DNA of 64,000 bases from Dicaeum eximium. Taxonomy: Eukaryota; Chordata; Aves; Passeriformes; Dicaeidae. The translations under genes were made by a program, and so were the position numbers. The notes beneath the pieces were generated by a model. It did not search any database and was not told where the DNA came from. It saw nothing but the letters and a program-made list of their open reading frames with translations. Each line of letters starts with the position of its first letter. Position 1 is the first letter of the stretch. The stretch is taken from the NCBI GenBank assembly GCA_013396995.1, contig VWZP01002200.1, positions 794,166 to 858,165 on the forward strand. Direction: 5' to 3'. Below, in pieces: positions 48,901-62,163 of this stretch.

Positions 48901-51900
48901 CCGGGAGGATTTTCAGCAGCAGCTTGTAGGCAGAACGTGCTGCAGCACGCAGAGACAGCCAGCAGGGCATCATCACCCGTGGGAGCTGCTGCCGTGCCCA
49001 GCCCGGGAAAACACGGGTGATGGCTCCGGCTCTGCTCAGAGGCACGGAGGGAGGACAGAGGGACCTGCAGAGCCACTCTGTACCCTGGGAGTGCCAGGGG
49101 TATGTGCCGGGAGGGAGTGCCCTTCCACAGACTCGGATGGCTGTGCATTATCCAGGGAGCAAGTCAGGGAGGTGGGAGGCTGGAAAATGTCTGCTGAAAT
49201 CTGTTCTGTTCTGAATCTCTAGGCTGAAGCTGCCTGGTTTTGGAGGTCCTGACTCAAATACTTCAGTGATCAAATACTCCGAGTCAAATACTTCAAGGTC
49301 AATGAAGGGAGTTTATCCCTCCCCAGGGCAGGGATGATCTCTGTCCTAACACTTGCCTGCCACCAACATGGTCTCTCAGTTGCAGCAGGAATGCAGCCCT
49401 GAAGACCTGCTTCAGGGGTCTCAGCAGGGCAAGCAGGGTGCTGACCATCCCATGACTTTGCTCAGCCTTCACCACGATGGACAAGGACCACGTTTTCCCC
49501 TGTGCTGTCCCACAGGTGCCTGGCCCTTGTGCCCAGCTCATGGCAGCAGAGCCATGCTGTGGCAGCCTGTGGTTTCTGTTGGACCTCTTTGGGCAGGCAC
49601 CTGTGAGAGGTGGCTCTGGTGCCACCAGCTGCTGGGGCATTGCCACAGGCGATGAGCAGGATGGGTCATCTCTGTGTGACACACACCACAGCCCCTGTGG
49701 CACCTGTGGTGCCCTGTGACACTGGCAGACAACTAGAATGACTTGCAGAGTGACAATGGACAGGGAAGGAACGTAATGGACACTCTGCTCTACCTGCTGG
49801 ATGTTAGGGAGTGGCTTCAAGGGCCCAAAGCAATTAACTTCAAAAATTTTGTTCCCTTTAGCCACCTGGTTGCTCAAGAGGGCTCCTGGGAAGCTGGCAC
49901 AGACAAAGGATGCTGGCTGCCCACAGTCTTCTCTACACAGCTGGCCATGGGGACAGCTGAGTGAGCACAACAGAGGCACTCACAGATGCCTTCCTCCTTG
50001 CTCTGACAGCCTCATCACCCCAGGGAGCGGGTCACTCTCAGTGGGACATCCCCTGCTCCTGGGATCTCCCCCTGCTCCAGCTCTGGGGGCTCAGGCACGC
50101 CACTGTCAGAGGGTTGGTTGTGTCTGAGTGCCTGGCAGAGAGGCTCCAGGGTGGAGGAGGGTGCCCTTGCCGTGTCTCTCAGGGAATGGTGACTGGCTGG
50201 TGGATGGGGGTGCTTTCCAGGGAAGGAGAATGGGAGCAGGATGCAGTGCTGCACAGGCAAGCAGAGTGCTCAACCCATGGGAGAGCCCAGCAGGCTCAAA
50301 CAAGCACAAACAGCCTAAGAAAGCTGAGCTAACAAAGCTGTACCTGCACCACTGCTTAGGGAAGTCACACTCTTGTCACAGCACGTCTTTCAGCACCTTG
50401 TCCTGCTGGAGGGAAGTGGCTTCGGGGACACCCAAGGCTGGGGGGCCAGTTCCCATCAGTGGTGGGGGCAGGTTCTGGAGGCTCCCTGCCAATCTGAGGC
50501 TGTTTGGAGCAGAAGGAAGGCTTCTGGCACCGGCCTGGGGTTGCCCTCATGTTGCTCCAAGTGTCTGTGTGCCTGTCTCTTGGCTGGCTGCATACAGCCA
50601 GTCTGTCTGGCTTCTCTGGGTGGGTTTTTCTCCCTTCTTCAAAAGCTGTTTCTTATCCTTGTCCTGGCTAGTAGGATCTTCTCCAAGGAGGGCTTTATGT
50701 AGGGCCGTGTCTCCTGTAGGTCTCTGGCTTGGCTGCAGAAAGCCCTGAGCAGTGGGGTGGGCACAGCAGGGCTGAGCTCAGGGAGCTCACCTGTGTCCCC
50801 TGAGCTACCCTTGCTGTCCAGCACAGGCCTGTCTGCATGGCAAGGGAACACTGGAACAGGCTGCCAGGGGTTTCCAGAGCCTTGGAATAGACTTCACTTA
50901 GCAGATATTCTTTTAGCAAGATACTAATTCTAACCTCTGCTGCCCATTCACCTGTTCTGTGCATAAAAATGGATTTGCTGACTTGTGTGCCTGACCAAGG
51001 CAAATGTGAGCCACGGGGAAAATAAAACACACAAGGGGCCAGCTCTGCTCTCTGTGCCCAGCCTGCTGTTCCTCTGGAAATGTTGGTGACCTGGGAGTAG
51101 GGGCACACAGAGACCTGGCAGATAAGAAAGGACTTCCAGAAAACCCAGGCCTTTCCAGTGCAGCAGTTTGGGGCTTGCTGCAATATCCCACAGAATCTAC
51201 AGTGACACCAGACATCACCAGACAAGTTAAAGACCTCAGTCCCAGCCCTATTCTCTGCTCCAGGATTTTTCACCAGGGAAGCTGGAATAGACTAGCTTAT
51301 GTAGGAACAGTTTTAGGTCAACTCTAAACACTTTTGCACCTAATGTCAAGAAGAAATATTCAGAACTGCTTAAAAGGTAAAATTGAACACATGTAGCAGA
51401 TTCTTGCATAATTTCTCACCAGATGACTGAAGAAGCACTTAAAATGGTTAATTTTTCCTCAATGTAAAGATGAGGCACTTTCACAGAGAAAAGTTGGGGT
51501 TTTTTTCCTGAGGTTATCTAGCTAAGAATTCCCCAGAAACCTACACTACCTGTACAGATGTTTAGAGTTTAGAAAATGAAGCAGTTGCTATGTGACCAGC
51601 TCGAAAATCACAAAGCTAAGATAGAAGCCAGTGCAATCCTACACATGGCAATGAATGCCACAGCTTCATCTGTGAGTCATCTGCCCACTGAACAATGTTT
51701 CTACCAAATTGTGTGCCACGGAGTCTCCTCCAAAAAAACACACGTGGATTCAATGATCAGGAAAAAGCAAGTTAACTTTGCCAAGGAAATTAGATTGACC
51801 GTGTATCACTGACACTAATAATAATAATACAGTTGAAAACAAAGCTCCTAACAGAATGTTTATGCATTCAAATGATAATGATGAATAAAAAGAACCGAGA

Positions 51901-54165
51901 ACACAAAATGAGCTTCAAAAGAAAACAAATGCTGCCGCCTAGAGAGCAAGCTGGAAATCCACAAATCCAAGCTCTTCGTTCTGACGAAATCCTGTCTCCC
52001 AAAGGATTCAGACATGGCTTTCCCTTCTGCTCTTGCTCACGGTTCTGTGATCCCCAGGAGAGACCTCTCTTTTCCTCTAGATACCAGTGTCACCGAGCAG
52101 TTCCTTCTCTGGTGGAGAATACCCTTCAAAGGGTGCCTGAACAAGGTGCTGAGCACTTCCAAACTACCCAGAGCTCAGCTGGGAGCTGGATCCTGGCAGT
52201 CCCAGAAAACAGACACACTGTGCCTGCTGAGCAATGGTACGTGGAGCTCAGGGAACCTTCAAAAAATGTTTCTTGGGCAAATTTAAAAACAATTAAAATT
52301 CCACAGGAGGGAGAGATGGGGATTTAATCAGTTAAAAAAAGCTTTTCTTGTAACTCAACCAGGGCAAAAAAAGCCATTCATCTCCACATTTCATTAGCAA
52401 AAGGCAGTAAGACAACTTCTGACCTTCCTTTGATCTATATGGATGGCTGCACATTCTCTTCCCAGTGAGATCAGGGCTGTGCTGATCCTGTGAAGCTAGA
52501 AAATATCATCAAATCCTAATCAATCAAAATATTGTTCAACCACCTGAGCTGAGACAGAAAAGGGATCTTTTCTTGATTCATAATCGTGCCATTCAGCTAG
52601 CACAACTCCTTGTTAGCCTCACACATGTGTAAGAAGTTAATGGGAATCCTTGCCATAAAGTTGTTGATGCCTAAAGATTACAGTAACATCCTTCTATGGC
52701 ACTGTATTATGAATTATGCTGTGAATCTGTCGCTAGAATTATGTTACTATTATAAGTTATGTTGTGAAGCTGTGTCAGGGGAGGTTTAGGTTGGGTGTTA
52801 GGAAAAGGTTCTTCACACAGAGGGCAGTTGGGCACTGAAACAAATTCCCTGGGAAGCACCAAGACTGTCTGAGTTCAATAAGTGTTTGCTTAATGCTCTC
52901 AACGTGGTCCTAAATGTAATGTACAGTTTTAACTTAAAAAAATTAAACCCATTGTAGTGAAAATCACCATCTTTTTGAGCTAAAAAGCTGCATAAACACC
53001 CAAGTGGGGTACACTACTGTTTTGGGGGGTTTTTTTTGGTTGTTTTTTTTTTGGTTCCAGCCCTCCAGTTGCACCACACAAGACATTTCTCCATCAGTGA
53101 TTTTGCTCTGAGTCTTTGCTCAAAGAAAATGAAAGCAGGCATGTGCTGGAAGTAAGGATAGTTTTGACCCTTTAAAGGAACTGTAAGGCAAAAACATTAT
53201 TGTTTTTCAAACCCAAAGTCAGTGACCTGAGAATGTTTCTGAGGCATGAAGTGTGCTGTACATCTCTGCCTGCACTGCTGCTGGCCAGCAAAGCCTGACA
53301 GAGCCATTGTGTGGGGCCAGGGGGAGAGCAGGTGCTGCTTGGCTGAGATCAAAGGTAGAGGCCACCTGTGCATTACCAAGCACTGCAGGACAACCCAAAC
53401 ACAGCCAATTTCAATCAGCCTGCAAAAACAGCTGTTCAGTGGGACAGAAAGAACAAATCTAAGAAATGTGCCCATACCCATGACAAGTACAAGGAAAGGA
53501 CCAAACCCCAGTTCTTGCACAGCCCCCCTGTGGGAAGGGAGTGCACCCCTTCACTGGAGTCCTGAGCTTTCCAGTTCTGCTTTGATGTTTGCCATGGGAA
53601 GTGGCTCTGGGGAGCCAGGCTGGTGGCATCACAGCCCCAGGGAGCAGCACCCAGAGGGATGGGGACCTGGTGGGCAGTGCATGCCCCTGCCCATGCCTCC
53701 AGCATCCCAAAACAGCCCTTACCTGCAGCAAGAGCAGAGGGTGCCCAGGTCACTGCCCCCACCAGCAGCACCTGCAGGTAGGGAGCCATGGGCAGAGGCT
53801 TGGCATGTGTCAGGTTGCCACCACCAGTTTGGTAGCTGCCACAGAAACCCTTCCAGTGGCTCTCCAGAAGTCACTGGCACCTGTGGGCTCAGAATATCCC
53901 AGAACCAAAGAGCACTGCCTTTGACAGAGATGCTGGGGCCTCCTTGATCCCAGGTGGGACTGTGGGAATGGTGCTCGTTCACTTCCCTCCTTGGTGCAAT
54001 CCCTTCTCTGGAAAGCTGACCTACTGGTATAGAGCCAGGACATCTCTTTGTTATGATCCATCTTTAGTGAGAAAATAACTCAGGGAATTAGAAGCTGAAG
54101 GTTATAACTGTACTGTGGATGATTACAACCACTGGTTTTAACACAGTAAACATACTTTAAATATG
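45935..54165. other. Long intergenic region between the CpG island and SPINK2
   Basis: Eight kilobases without a recognisable exon. It holds one CR1 fragment (listed) and short T/G-rich tracts near 53025-53056. Two long open frames, 49299-49979 (-) and 53246-53947 (+), lack domains and look like chance in GC-rich DNA. A single N lies at 47763. Regulatory elements of HOPX could be here, but single-sequence reading cannot show them. Confidence 0.45.
52770..52925 (+). repeat. CR1 LINE fragment, plus orientation
   Basis: The stretch gtcaggggaggtttaggttg, then ttaggaaaaggttcttcac and the words for ctgtctgagttcaa follow the CR1 3' region in the forward direction. It is more diverged than the copy at 5116 and lacks a clean 3' end. 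Confidence 0.8.
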
Positions 54166-54173
54166 CAAGCTTG

Positions 54174-54179
54174 TTTATT
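54174..54179 (-). terminator. SPINK2: SPINK2 polyadenylation signal
   Basis: AATAAA on the minus strand about 95 bases after the SPINK2 stop codon. Confidence 0.65.
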
Positions 54180-54273
54180 AAGACAGGCTACATAGAAGGT
54201 ACACTTAAGACATTGTTTCCATTTGGACTGTCAGTGACCCTCTTATTTTCTTGAAAAGTGGCCATCTGTCACA

Positions 54274-57200
54274 TCAGCAATGTCCCTGTCGGACAATTTC
54301 TATATGCGTGTGATCTTCTCTGCAAACGGAAGAAAAATATATTAGAAAAGGAACACTTCTTGGATTTTACAGACATGTTTTATAAAGTGGACTGTCTTGT
54401 GTCTTTCTATGCACTCAGTTAAATGCAGTGATGCATTAATTGCATCATTTGCTGAAAGCACCACCACAGAGTAACCATGATGCAAAAATTTATAAATCAC
54501 ATTCATAACCACAGGCTTTGTTACCTGTAAAAACCTGATAAAACCATCTGCAAATCTGAGAACTGTCAAACCACATGACAAATTGCACCATGAGTACTAA
54601 CATGTCCATTACAAAACACTAATACAAGTTAAACTTTGCAGTCTCCCAGGTGTGAACCACTTCTAATGCTTACAGTATTTCCCCCATGGGAATTCAGTGG
54701 GAAGGGTGTGCATCCTGATGCACCTCTGCATCCCAGGCTTCACTAAATTTTGAATGTTCTCTGAATACTGGAATCTTCTTTAAGGAAATTTTAGCCAAGT
54801 ACCCCCTAGTTTGGGAACACTGGTTTGGTTTTTTTGCAAGTCCTATACACAGTATTTTGGAGTGCTCCATTTACAAATCTCAATTTGCCAGGCAAGTGCA
54901 GACAGAAAAAGAAAGTAACAGAATGCAAATTGTCCCAGATCATCAGTTTGTTTCCTTACCTTAATAGAATCAAGCTGATTTACTCCTCATGAGATTCAAG
55001 AGACTTATGTTTACCCAAAAGCAAGGTTAATCTGTACTAACAGTTTTAGCGGGGATCTTTTAACCACAAGAAAGTGGAGCAGATCAGGAATATGAAAGGC
55101 AAAATCAAGGTCAGGGGATGTAAAACACCAGTAAGGATGTAAGGAGTAGTTCTGGCTAAAGGACAGCCCTTACACTAAGTCCTGCACAGACACCTCAAGC
55201 TGCTGCATCTATTTCCAAAGAGCACATGTTGCTGTTGGACTAGGTTTAAACTAAGATCAGGTGTTGTCATTGCTACTGGACACTGAGTGTGGAAGAGACC
55301 TGGGATTTGCATTTAAGCACCCACTTAAGAATAGATTAAATCTAAGCTTTAAAAGAAATAAAAAGCAGGGAGGAAAACCAACTTTGGTTTTACAGGGGCT
55401 TCACTGCAGAGCCAAGATGGGGAGGGTTTGTGCTGCACCTTTGCTCCAGGTGTCTCACGTTATCATGGATCGACTGCAGCAACCTCTTCTGCAGCACTCC
55501 ATTCACACAGGGATCCCCAGGTGCCCACACAGTCCCTCATGGCTCAAAGAGCTCATGGACAGTACTGTCTTGGCCATCAGGAGGTACAACTCTCTCCAAG
55601 AAGTCCCTTTATGGGGTTAGATACAGGCTACAACAAACCTGCAAGACACCAATTGTGAATCACTCCAAGTTAATTGAAAAGTGACTGCTTTGTAATTTAG
55701 TACTGCATGTGTCCATATCTGTTTCTATATCACCACATTACACTATTTCAGCAACTAGTCATGCAGCTTGCTAAATAGGGCAAAAAAATCTCTTTGTTCT
55801 GTGCTCCTAAGAAGTGTGACAGACTGTACCTTAGATTACTCCAAGTGGAATGATCATTGCATAAGACTATGGACTCATTTTCAAAGCTGAAATTCCTCCA
55901 ATAAAGCAAAATCTTTTTTCCGTGTTGTGTTCATGCCAAGTCAAACACATTAAAACAACAACTCCAGACTGAACTAGAAGGCCCCAAATATGCCAACTAC
56001 TGAACTATAAAAGAAAAACCATCAAGAGAGTATCTGACCACCCTGTGTCCCTTCAGACCAAAATACATTTCTGAGCATGTAAGAAGACAGCAAAAAAGAT
56101 GGTTTAGACAAAATTCTACCTTGTGTATATAATTGGATTTAATCCCATGTATCACACAAAACACATACTTTACATTTTATACTAAAAAGACACAAGCCCC
56201 ATCACTAATTACTTAAGGAATTACTCAAGGAGTTGAAATAAGCAGCAGATTTGACTGGAGAACCCTTTGTTCTGTGTGCAATGCTGTATTCAGCAATCTG
56301 CCATGCATTCATCTGGAGCTGAGGGATCATGCCTAAAAAGATGAAGCATCCTAGAAATGTAAGGCTGGATCTCAAAGCCCATCCTTCTGCTCTGAAAGGA
56401 TCAAAGATTAGGTTGTGAGATGCTCTCCTGCCTGTATCTCCACAGTATGGATTTGCACTCTCTATGGGCAATACTCAGCACTTCTTCTTTTTTACTGTAC
56501 TGATTTCACTCCATTTCTCCAGATCCCTGGGAATTTTTATAATATCCTGCACAGATCACCATATCCATGCCATTTTGCAATTTTTATTATGTAAAATATG
56601 ATAGCTCTTTCAAATGTAAAATGCTGATCACTGCTTTTGAACCACAGCATTTCAAACTTCTCTGACTTCATCCTTTAACAATTTCAGCTGAATAACTATT
56701 TGTCTGCTTATGTGAATGTCAAGTGGAGATAATGTCAACTGCCTTATTAATGTCATGCACCAATACTTCTATTTCCTCCTACTCTGTTTGACCAGTTATC
56801 ATGCCAAAAAACTAAATCTCATGGATTTGATCGGATTATTTCTGACAAATCTGTATCTGCTCTGCTTACATTCCTCTTTACCTCTGGCTATGTACAAAGC
56901 CAATCACTTAATAACTTACTCCACCATCACACCACCCACTCGAGGCAGGAAAGATGGGTAGGCTCCTAATAGGTAACATGCCAGAACCTCTTTTCTTCCC
57001 TTTTAACAGATTCTGCTGTGTGTGAATTTTGATTGCTTTTCTTTTTTTTCCTAAACTGTAGGTTTACCAATTCTCTTTGCAATTTGTCGCTTGCTTGGGT
57101 TGTTTGTGCTGTGCTCTGGTGAAAGGGCTACCAAATTCTGCAGATATGCATGACACACTTCAGCACTTTCTTTACAATATTACCTTAAGTGTCCTTTGTC

Positions 57201-58489
57201 CAGTCAATTTTAAGGGGGAGTAATAATGCTCATTAGGTACCAATTCTCTGTGTGTTCAATTTGTTTTTAAAAAATATTAAATTATTAAAGAATACAATAC
57301 CCTCTCTCAAATATCAGGCAGTCTTTTCCTTGATTTTTAGACAACCTGAAGGCAAAACAGTATTTTTGCCTAACATTTGTCATTCTTACTCTTCTTTGTG
57401 AAAGGAAGTACAGGAGATTGGATCCTGAACATAAATATTCTTCATGTAAAGCTGCATTTTGGGTGGGATCTTTCACGTTTTCTGATGGAAAGCGTGGAAG
57501 GGTCTGGCATTATATTTATTGGTAGTATGGCATTGTATGAACGTGAGGCAACCTCCTCAAAGATGCTCCTTCCCAGGAATTACTAATACAAATATTCAGT
57601 ACATCCAGCTGATCGAATCCAATCGAACCCATCTACAGGTACCACGATAAAATCTGTTGCAAGGGATAAATGTTGCAAGGGATTCCCATCTGAGAGGACA
57701 CTGCTGAAACTGCAGTGCATCAGTGCAAGCGACGCAAAGCCAGTAAATGACCTATCAGTTATCTGGAACGTCAGGGTGAATGTTCTGCTTGCATATAGGG
57801 AAGGCAAGGACAGAACTGACTACCTGTTAGCAAGGCAGAGCACACACTCGTTTCCGTAGGTCTCTCCATTAGTGCCACAGACTGGATGGTAGTCCCTTGG
57901 ACACATATACTTCCCATACTGGGCACAGTTAGGCTGAGGAAGACAGGCACAAAACAAGCCAAAGTTACACTATTTGAAACAGGTTTCTGCTCAGCTTCTG
58001 AAGAATCCTGGCAAGCACAGAAAAAAGGTGTCCAACGGGAGCTGGCACAGCATTTTAAAGTGCCACATTATCTTGCACGCTCTTATGGGAATTTATCACT
58101 TGGAGCTTGGCTCCTACTGCCTGGCACAGCTCAGCCGTGGTGTCAGGACCTATGTGTGCCCCACAGCGCAGCCCTTCCGACCTCTGAGCTCAGCGGGACA
58201 CACGGACAGCGAGTCCCCGAGGAGGGCAGTGCAGGCGGGGATGGTAAGAGGTGGGCATCGCCAGGGCTTGTGCGTGCGGAGCCCGCAGCCTCCCGGGCGC
58301 CTCAGCCGAGGGCAGAGACCCCAGCTCAGGCCGGGGCTGCGGAGCCGGGGCAGGCGCAGACCCCAGCGAGGGCCGCGGCTCTGGGGAAGGTGCCGGGGGC
58401 AGGGGGAGGCCTGGCTGGAGGCAGGGAGGGCAGGGGGCAGGCGGCACTCACCGGGTAGCTGGCCATGACTCCGGGACACGAGAAGAGCC
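54274..58489 (-). CDS. SPINK2: SPINK2, Kazal-type serine protease inhibitor; signal-peptide exon missing
   Basis: Secreted or acrosomal single-domain inhibitor of trypsin-like proteases such as acrosin (family knowledge). Three exons read on the minus strand: 58489-58452, 57933-57824 and 54319-54274 (TGA), joined in phase. They encode LFSCPGVMASYP, then PNCAQYGKYMCPRDYHPVC and GTNGETYGNECVLCLANR, then EDHTHIEIVRQGHC. Cysteine spacing is C-x7-C-x7-C-x10-C-x2-C-x17-C, identical to human SPINK2 as I recall it. The P1 residue, second after the second Cys, is Arg, predicting trypsin-like targets. The first visible exon needs one base from an upstream exon; that exon and the signal peptide are not seen and probably lie in the N gap at 58569-58864. 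The intron before the last exon is 3.5 kb. Position beside HOPX supports SPINK2 over other SPINK genes. Confidence 0.92.
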
Positions 58490-58900
58490 CTGTGGAGAGC
58501 GAGCAGCGTTAACGGCGCCGGGTCCCGCACGGATCCGCCCGAGCTCCGCGGGACCAGCCCAGGCTGTTNNNNNNNNNNNNNNNNNNNNNNNNNNNNNNNN
58601 NNNNNNNNNNNNNNNNNNNNNNNNNNNNNNNNNNNNNNNNNNNNNNNNNNNNNNNNNNNNNNNNNNNNNNNNNNNNNNNNNNNNNNNNNNNNNNNNNNNN
58701 NNNNNNNNNNNNNNNNNNNNNNNNNNNNNNNNNNNNNNNNNNNNNNNNNNNNNNNNNNNNNNNNNNNNNNNNNNNNNNNNNNNNNNNNNNNNNNNNNNNN
58801 NNNNNNNNNNNNNNNNNNNNNNNNNNNNNNNNNNNNNNNNNNNNNNNNNNNNNNNNNNNNNNNNCTGGGATGGCACTGCGGGGACGCGGGGTTGAGCACT
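58150..58900 (-). promoter_or_regulatory. SPINK2: CpG island around SPINK2 5' end, mostly assembly gap
   Basis: GC-rich sequence on both sides of 296 N bases (58569-58864). The promoter and first exon of SPINK2 are expected here. The N length may be nominal. Confidence 0.5.
58569..58864. other. Assembly gap (296 N)
   Basis: Run of N in a CpG island. It likely hides the first exon of SPINK2. Confidence 0.99.
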
Positions 58901-60632
58901 GTAGGAACCTCGCCAGGAACACGCTCACGGGGATGGAAACTTTCCCGTCAGAGCTGTGCAGGTGGACAGCAGAGTTAACTGGGGGGACGCCGGCTGGGAT
59001 TTCGGTGTTCCTCAGGCTTCCCTCCTTGGCTTCAGCTCGTCGGGATTGTGCTTTGGTTGCAGTGTCTTGGGCAGTGCAGGGAGGTTGGGAATAAACCCTC
59101 AGTGCCGTGCGGCTGTTAAGGTCGGAGCCCCCGTCTCCTCATAAAGTGACATGAGATGGCTTCTGCTGAGCTGTGGGCGCGTTCCTAACAGAAGGAACAG
59201 AAAAACTGTCCCAGCTATAAAGCAACCTGCCTGCCTCCAAAGGCATGAGAATCCAGGGGGCTGGAAAGCCTTGGCACGCTGCCCTACCAGCACGGCTGGG
59301 TGTCTCGGCAGCACTGCTTTCCAAAGAGTGTCTCATCGGTCGGTCACTGATGAGAGTGGTTGGCTTTGCAGAGCCCAGAGGTCGGCTTAGCACAGGGTCT
59401 GGCTCTGCAAATGTTTTTGTGCAATTTCCTAAAATCTAGGGTGTGAACTTCTTGTAAAATAGCCTGTGCTTCTGTGTATGAGCTGGAGTTAGACCTGTCC
59501 AGTGTTTTGATATGTCCCACACGGGTACATACACAGACATCACACACACACTTTTATTGTGTCAACCTCTGAGTCCTGTCAAGTATGGCTTTTTTTCTTT
59601 CTGACAGTGTGCCCTGCCTACATGGCATCATAGGGAGGTTATTTTATTACCCGCTTAATATGTTCTTGTTCCTCCAGGTAACCTCTGCAAATTGATTGCA
59701 GTTTCAGATTTTTATTCTGTGTACACCTTTGTGATTACTACCCAACACAAGGTATGTTTCATGCAAAGCCCTCTGGCCTGGCTGTTTTAAGCAGGACACC
59801 TAATCAGAACGTTTTGTGGCTGGTGAAGCATGTAGAGGGTTATTTCCCTCTGCCTGATCTCCTCCCCTAGCTTTCCCAACTTTCTGCCCCAGCTTTGCCT
59901 GTTAAGCCATTTGAGATGAGGTTGTCCTTCTGTTACCTTGTTATTGGTGGGATGGTTTCTGGATTTGCCATCCTGGGGGGAAGGATCCTAAGGGGTTTAA
60001 ATACTGAAGAGTTGTGTTGGGGTGGGTTTCCTTGTTTCATGGTGTGATTTTTCAAAGGGAGATGTGTCAGCTGAAGGTGCAGAAAGCACAACCACGGGGA
60101 AGGCAAAGAAAGCAAGACCAAGGGTAGAAGTTGTCTCTTAGGTTGTGAATCTTGTAAACTTCTCTAAACAGGTAAATGCAAAGCTCTTGCTCAGATAAAA
60201 AGCCTGAACAACATGACCGAAGTAAGAGCTCAGTGTTCCACCTGTTGGTAGCCCAGATCAGCTTTCTTTCTCCTGAAAAACTCCTGCACAACAAGCACTA
60301 AATGTGTGTGTACTGTCATCATGTCACCTGAGAGAATAGCTGCCCCCTAAAAAACACTCTGTGCACTGATGTATTTTCCAACATATTTAATGTTAATTCC
60401 ATGATCACCAATGTGTTGCACTTGATCCCAAATAAATGCTGTGAATGGGACCATGTAGGTAAACATCACTTCAGTTGCCTTTCTGTGACAGTGATATGAA
60501 CTCAGTCACAGCCATGTGTTCTATCCTGGAGAAATAGGGAAAAGTAAAATAAAGGTGCTCTATTGACTCTCAGTGTGACAATCATATTTGAAACTGGTGC
60601 CAGTCTCCTCAATTCTGAAAGCATTTTGTTTA
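58870..60632. other. Region beyond the SPINK2 promoter; nothing recognised
   Basis: No exon with recognisable content. In human the next gene is REST; none of its zinc-finger coding sequence is visible here. A short CA run lies near 59533-59551. Confidence 0.45.
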
Positions 60633-60637
60633 ACTTA

Positions 60638-60912
60638 TGTTGTAGGCACACAGCTTGTGGAAATTGGGAGTGGGGCTGTGGCTGAGCCTCATCCCTGATG
60701 GGCTCCAGCTGTGTCAGACAGTGCCTGGTACTGAAGGCAATGAGCCATGGGGTGCTGAGGGGCACTGACCAACCACAGAAGGGCAGAGAGGGCACACAGG
60801 TGGAATGCAGGTGAGATCAAGAGTTTAAAAGGTTGTACTGAGGAACAATAAAGAGCAGCTGCCTGAAGCCTTCTTTGGTGTTGGTTGTGGCTCCGCTGTC
60901 CTTCTGCTATAA
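60638..60912 (+). repeat. 5' LTR
   Basis: Left LTR of the compact element. It holds a TTTAAAAGG box and an AATAAA about 25 bases later, followed by the R/U5-like end. Confidence 0.82.
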
Positions 60913-60918
60913 TGGTGA

Positions 60919-61261
60919 TTCAGCCTGATGAATGCAGACCTGAGAGCAGTAAGACAGTAGGGCCAGGTGGACCAGGAGCAGGCAGACCAAGGACTTGAGA
61001 GTCTGGAAAACTTATGGGGCACCAACCCCAAGAAGAAGGATATGCAGGTATGCCTACAGCCCAGGGGGGTCTCCCTGGATGGCAGAGCANTTCAGCCTGA
61101 TGAATGCAGACCTGAGAGCAGTAAGACAATAGGGCCAGGTAGACCAGGAGCAGGCAGACCAAGGACTTGAGAGTCTGGAAAACTTATGGGGCACCAACCC
61201 CAAGAAGAAGGATATGCAGGTATGCCTACAGCCCAGGGGGGGCTCCCTGGATGGCAGAGCA
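60919..61261 (+). repeat. 171-bp tandem duplication joined by one N
   Basis: Bases 60919-61089 repeat as 61091-61261 with about three mismatches; the only base between them is N at 61090. It is inside the LTR element. The pattern is typical of two haplotype or contig ends scaffolded without merging. Confidence 0.85.
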
Positions 61262-62163
61262 TGCATTGGGACACAGAAATGGCGTGGCAGAGATGGAGGC
61301 AGCAAATGGCATGGCCACAGCAGCACTGTGGCCCCGAGGAGTGTGAGGGGAGGTTTGCTGAGTCGCTGCTGCTGCCTGAGCACTGGAACAACAAAAACAA
61401 CCTGGAGCTCCGAGAGGCAGAGTCAGAGCTGCACAGGAAACAGGTAAGGAAACTTTCTGAAATTGTATCGTGGCTGTCTTGGCTGCAGTAAAGGGTGACC
61501 CTGATGTGATTTGGGACTGGGCTGTAGGGTGAGGCACAGCCAGAGACAGAGCCCAGCTCAGCACTGAGAGCAGGAGGGGATGCTGCTGGGCTGGACCAGG
61601 CTGAAGGTGACACCTGGGGTACAGGTGACCCACTGGGGACATAATGGAAGTAATTTATCAAATGATAAGATGTGACCAACTAATGCAACAAAAAGTGTAA
61701 AAGGAACAAGATAAGTTGTTAAAGCAGCAATAGGAGTTAGGGACAGAGTGGCTCTGTTGTTCAGTGGGATGTGTTTGTTTGCTGGTAAAATGTGTGTATT
61801 GTGCTTGTGAATTGCAGCTATTAAGGTGTGAACATATAGATTCTATCTCATTCTTGTATGTTACTTCATGAAGTTGTGTGGCTGTTGATGGAATTATGTA
61901 CCTGTTATTCTTGTGTGTTGCCTTGTAAAGTTGCACACCTATTGATATTGTCAGTATTTTAGAAGCATGGGTATAAGGATTTTTCTGATATGCTGTGTGA
62001 GTTTGGGGAGTGAATTAAGGTCAGTACAAGGATACATTCCAGAATTAGTGGAACCTACACAAGGGACACTTGTACCATGTTTGCTATTTCTTCTGCAAGG
62101 GCCCTGTAGGGGGATGGTGCACATGGCATTTATTTAAAAACAGAAAAAAAAGGGGAGGGGGAT

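Noticed and set aside
49299..49979. 226-codon open frame on the minus strand
   Set aside because: No known domain, no consistent splice context and ordinary noncoding surroundings. A repeat-library search could still show an unknown repeat.
50860..50890. Short CR1-like phrase (actggaacaggctgcc)
   Set aside because: Too short and isolated to call an element.
53246..53947. 233-codon open frame on the plus strand
   Set aside because: Low-complexity content rich in P, S, H and C, no domain, and open frames on both strands at the same place.
58150..58928. Long frames across the 58.6-kb gap
   Set aside because: They are open only because N codons are read through.
61186..61491. Possible coding remnant inside the LTR element
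   Set aside because: About 100 open codons, but no retroviral motif is visible and the frame runs out of the duplicated block; treated as noncoding interior.
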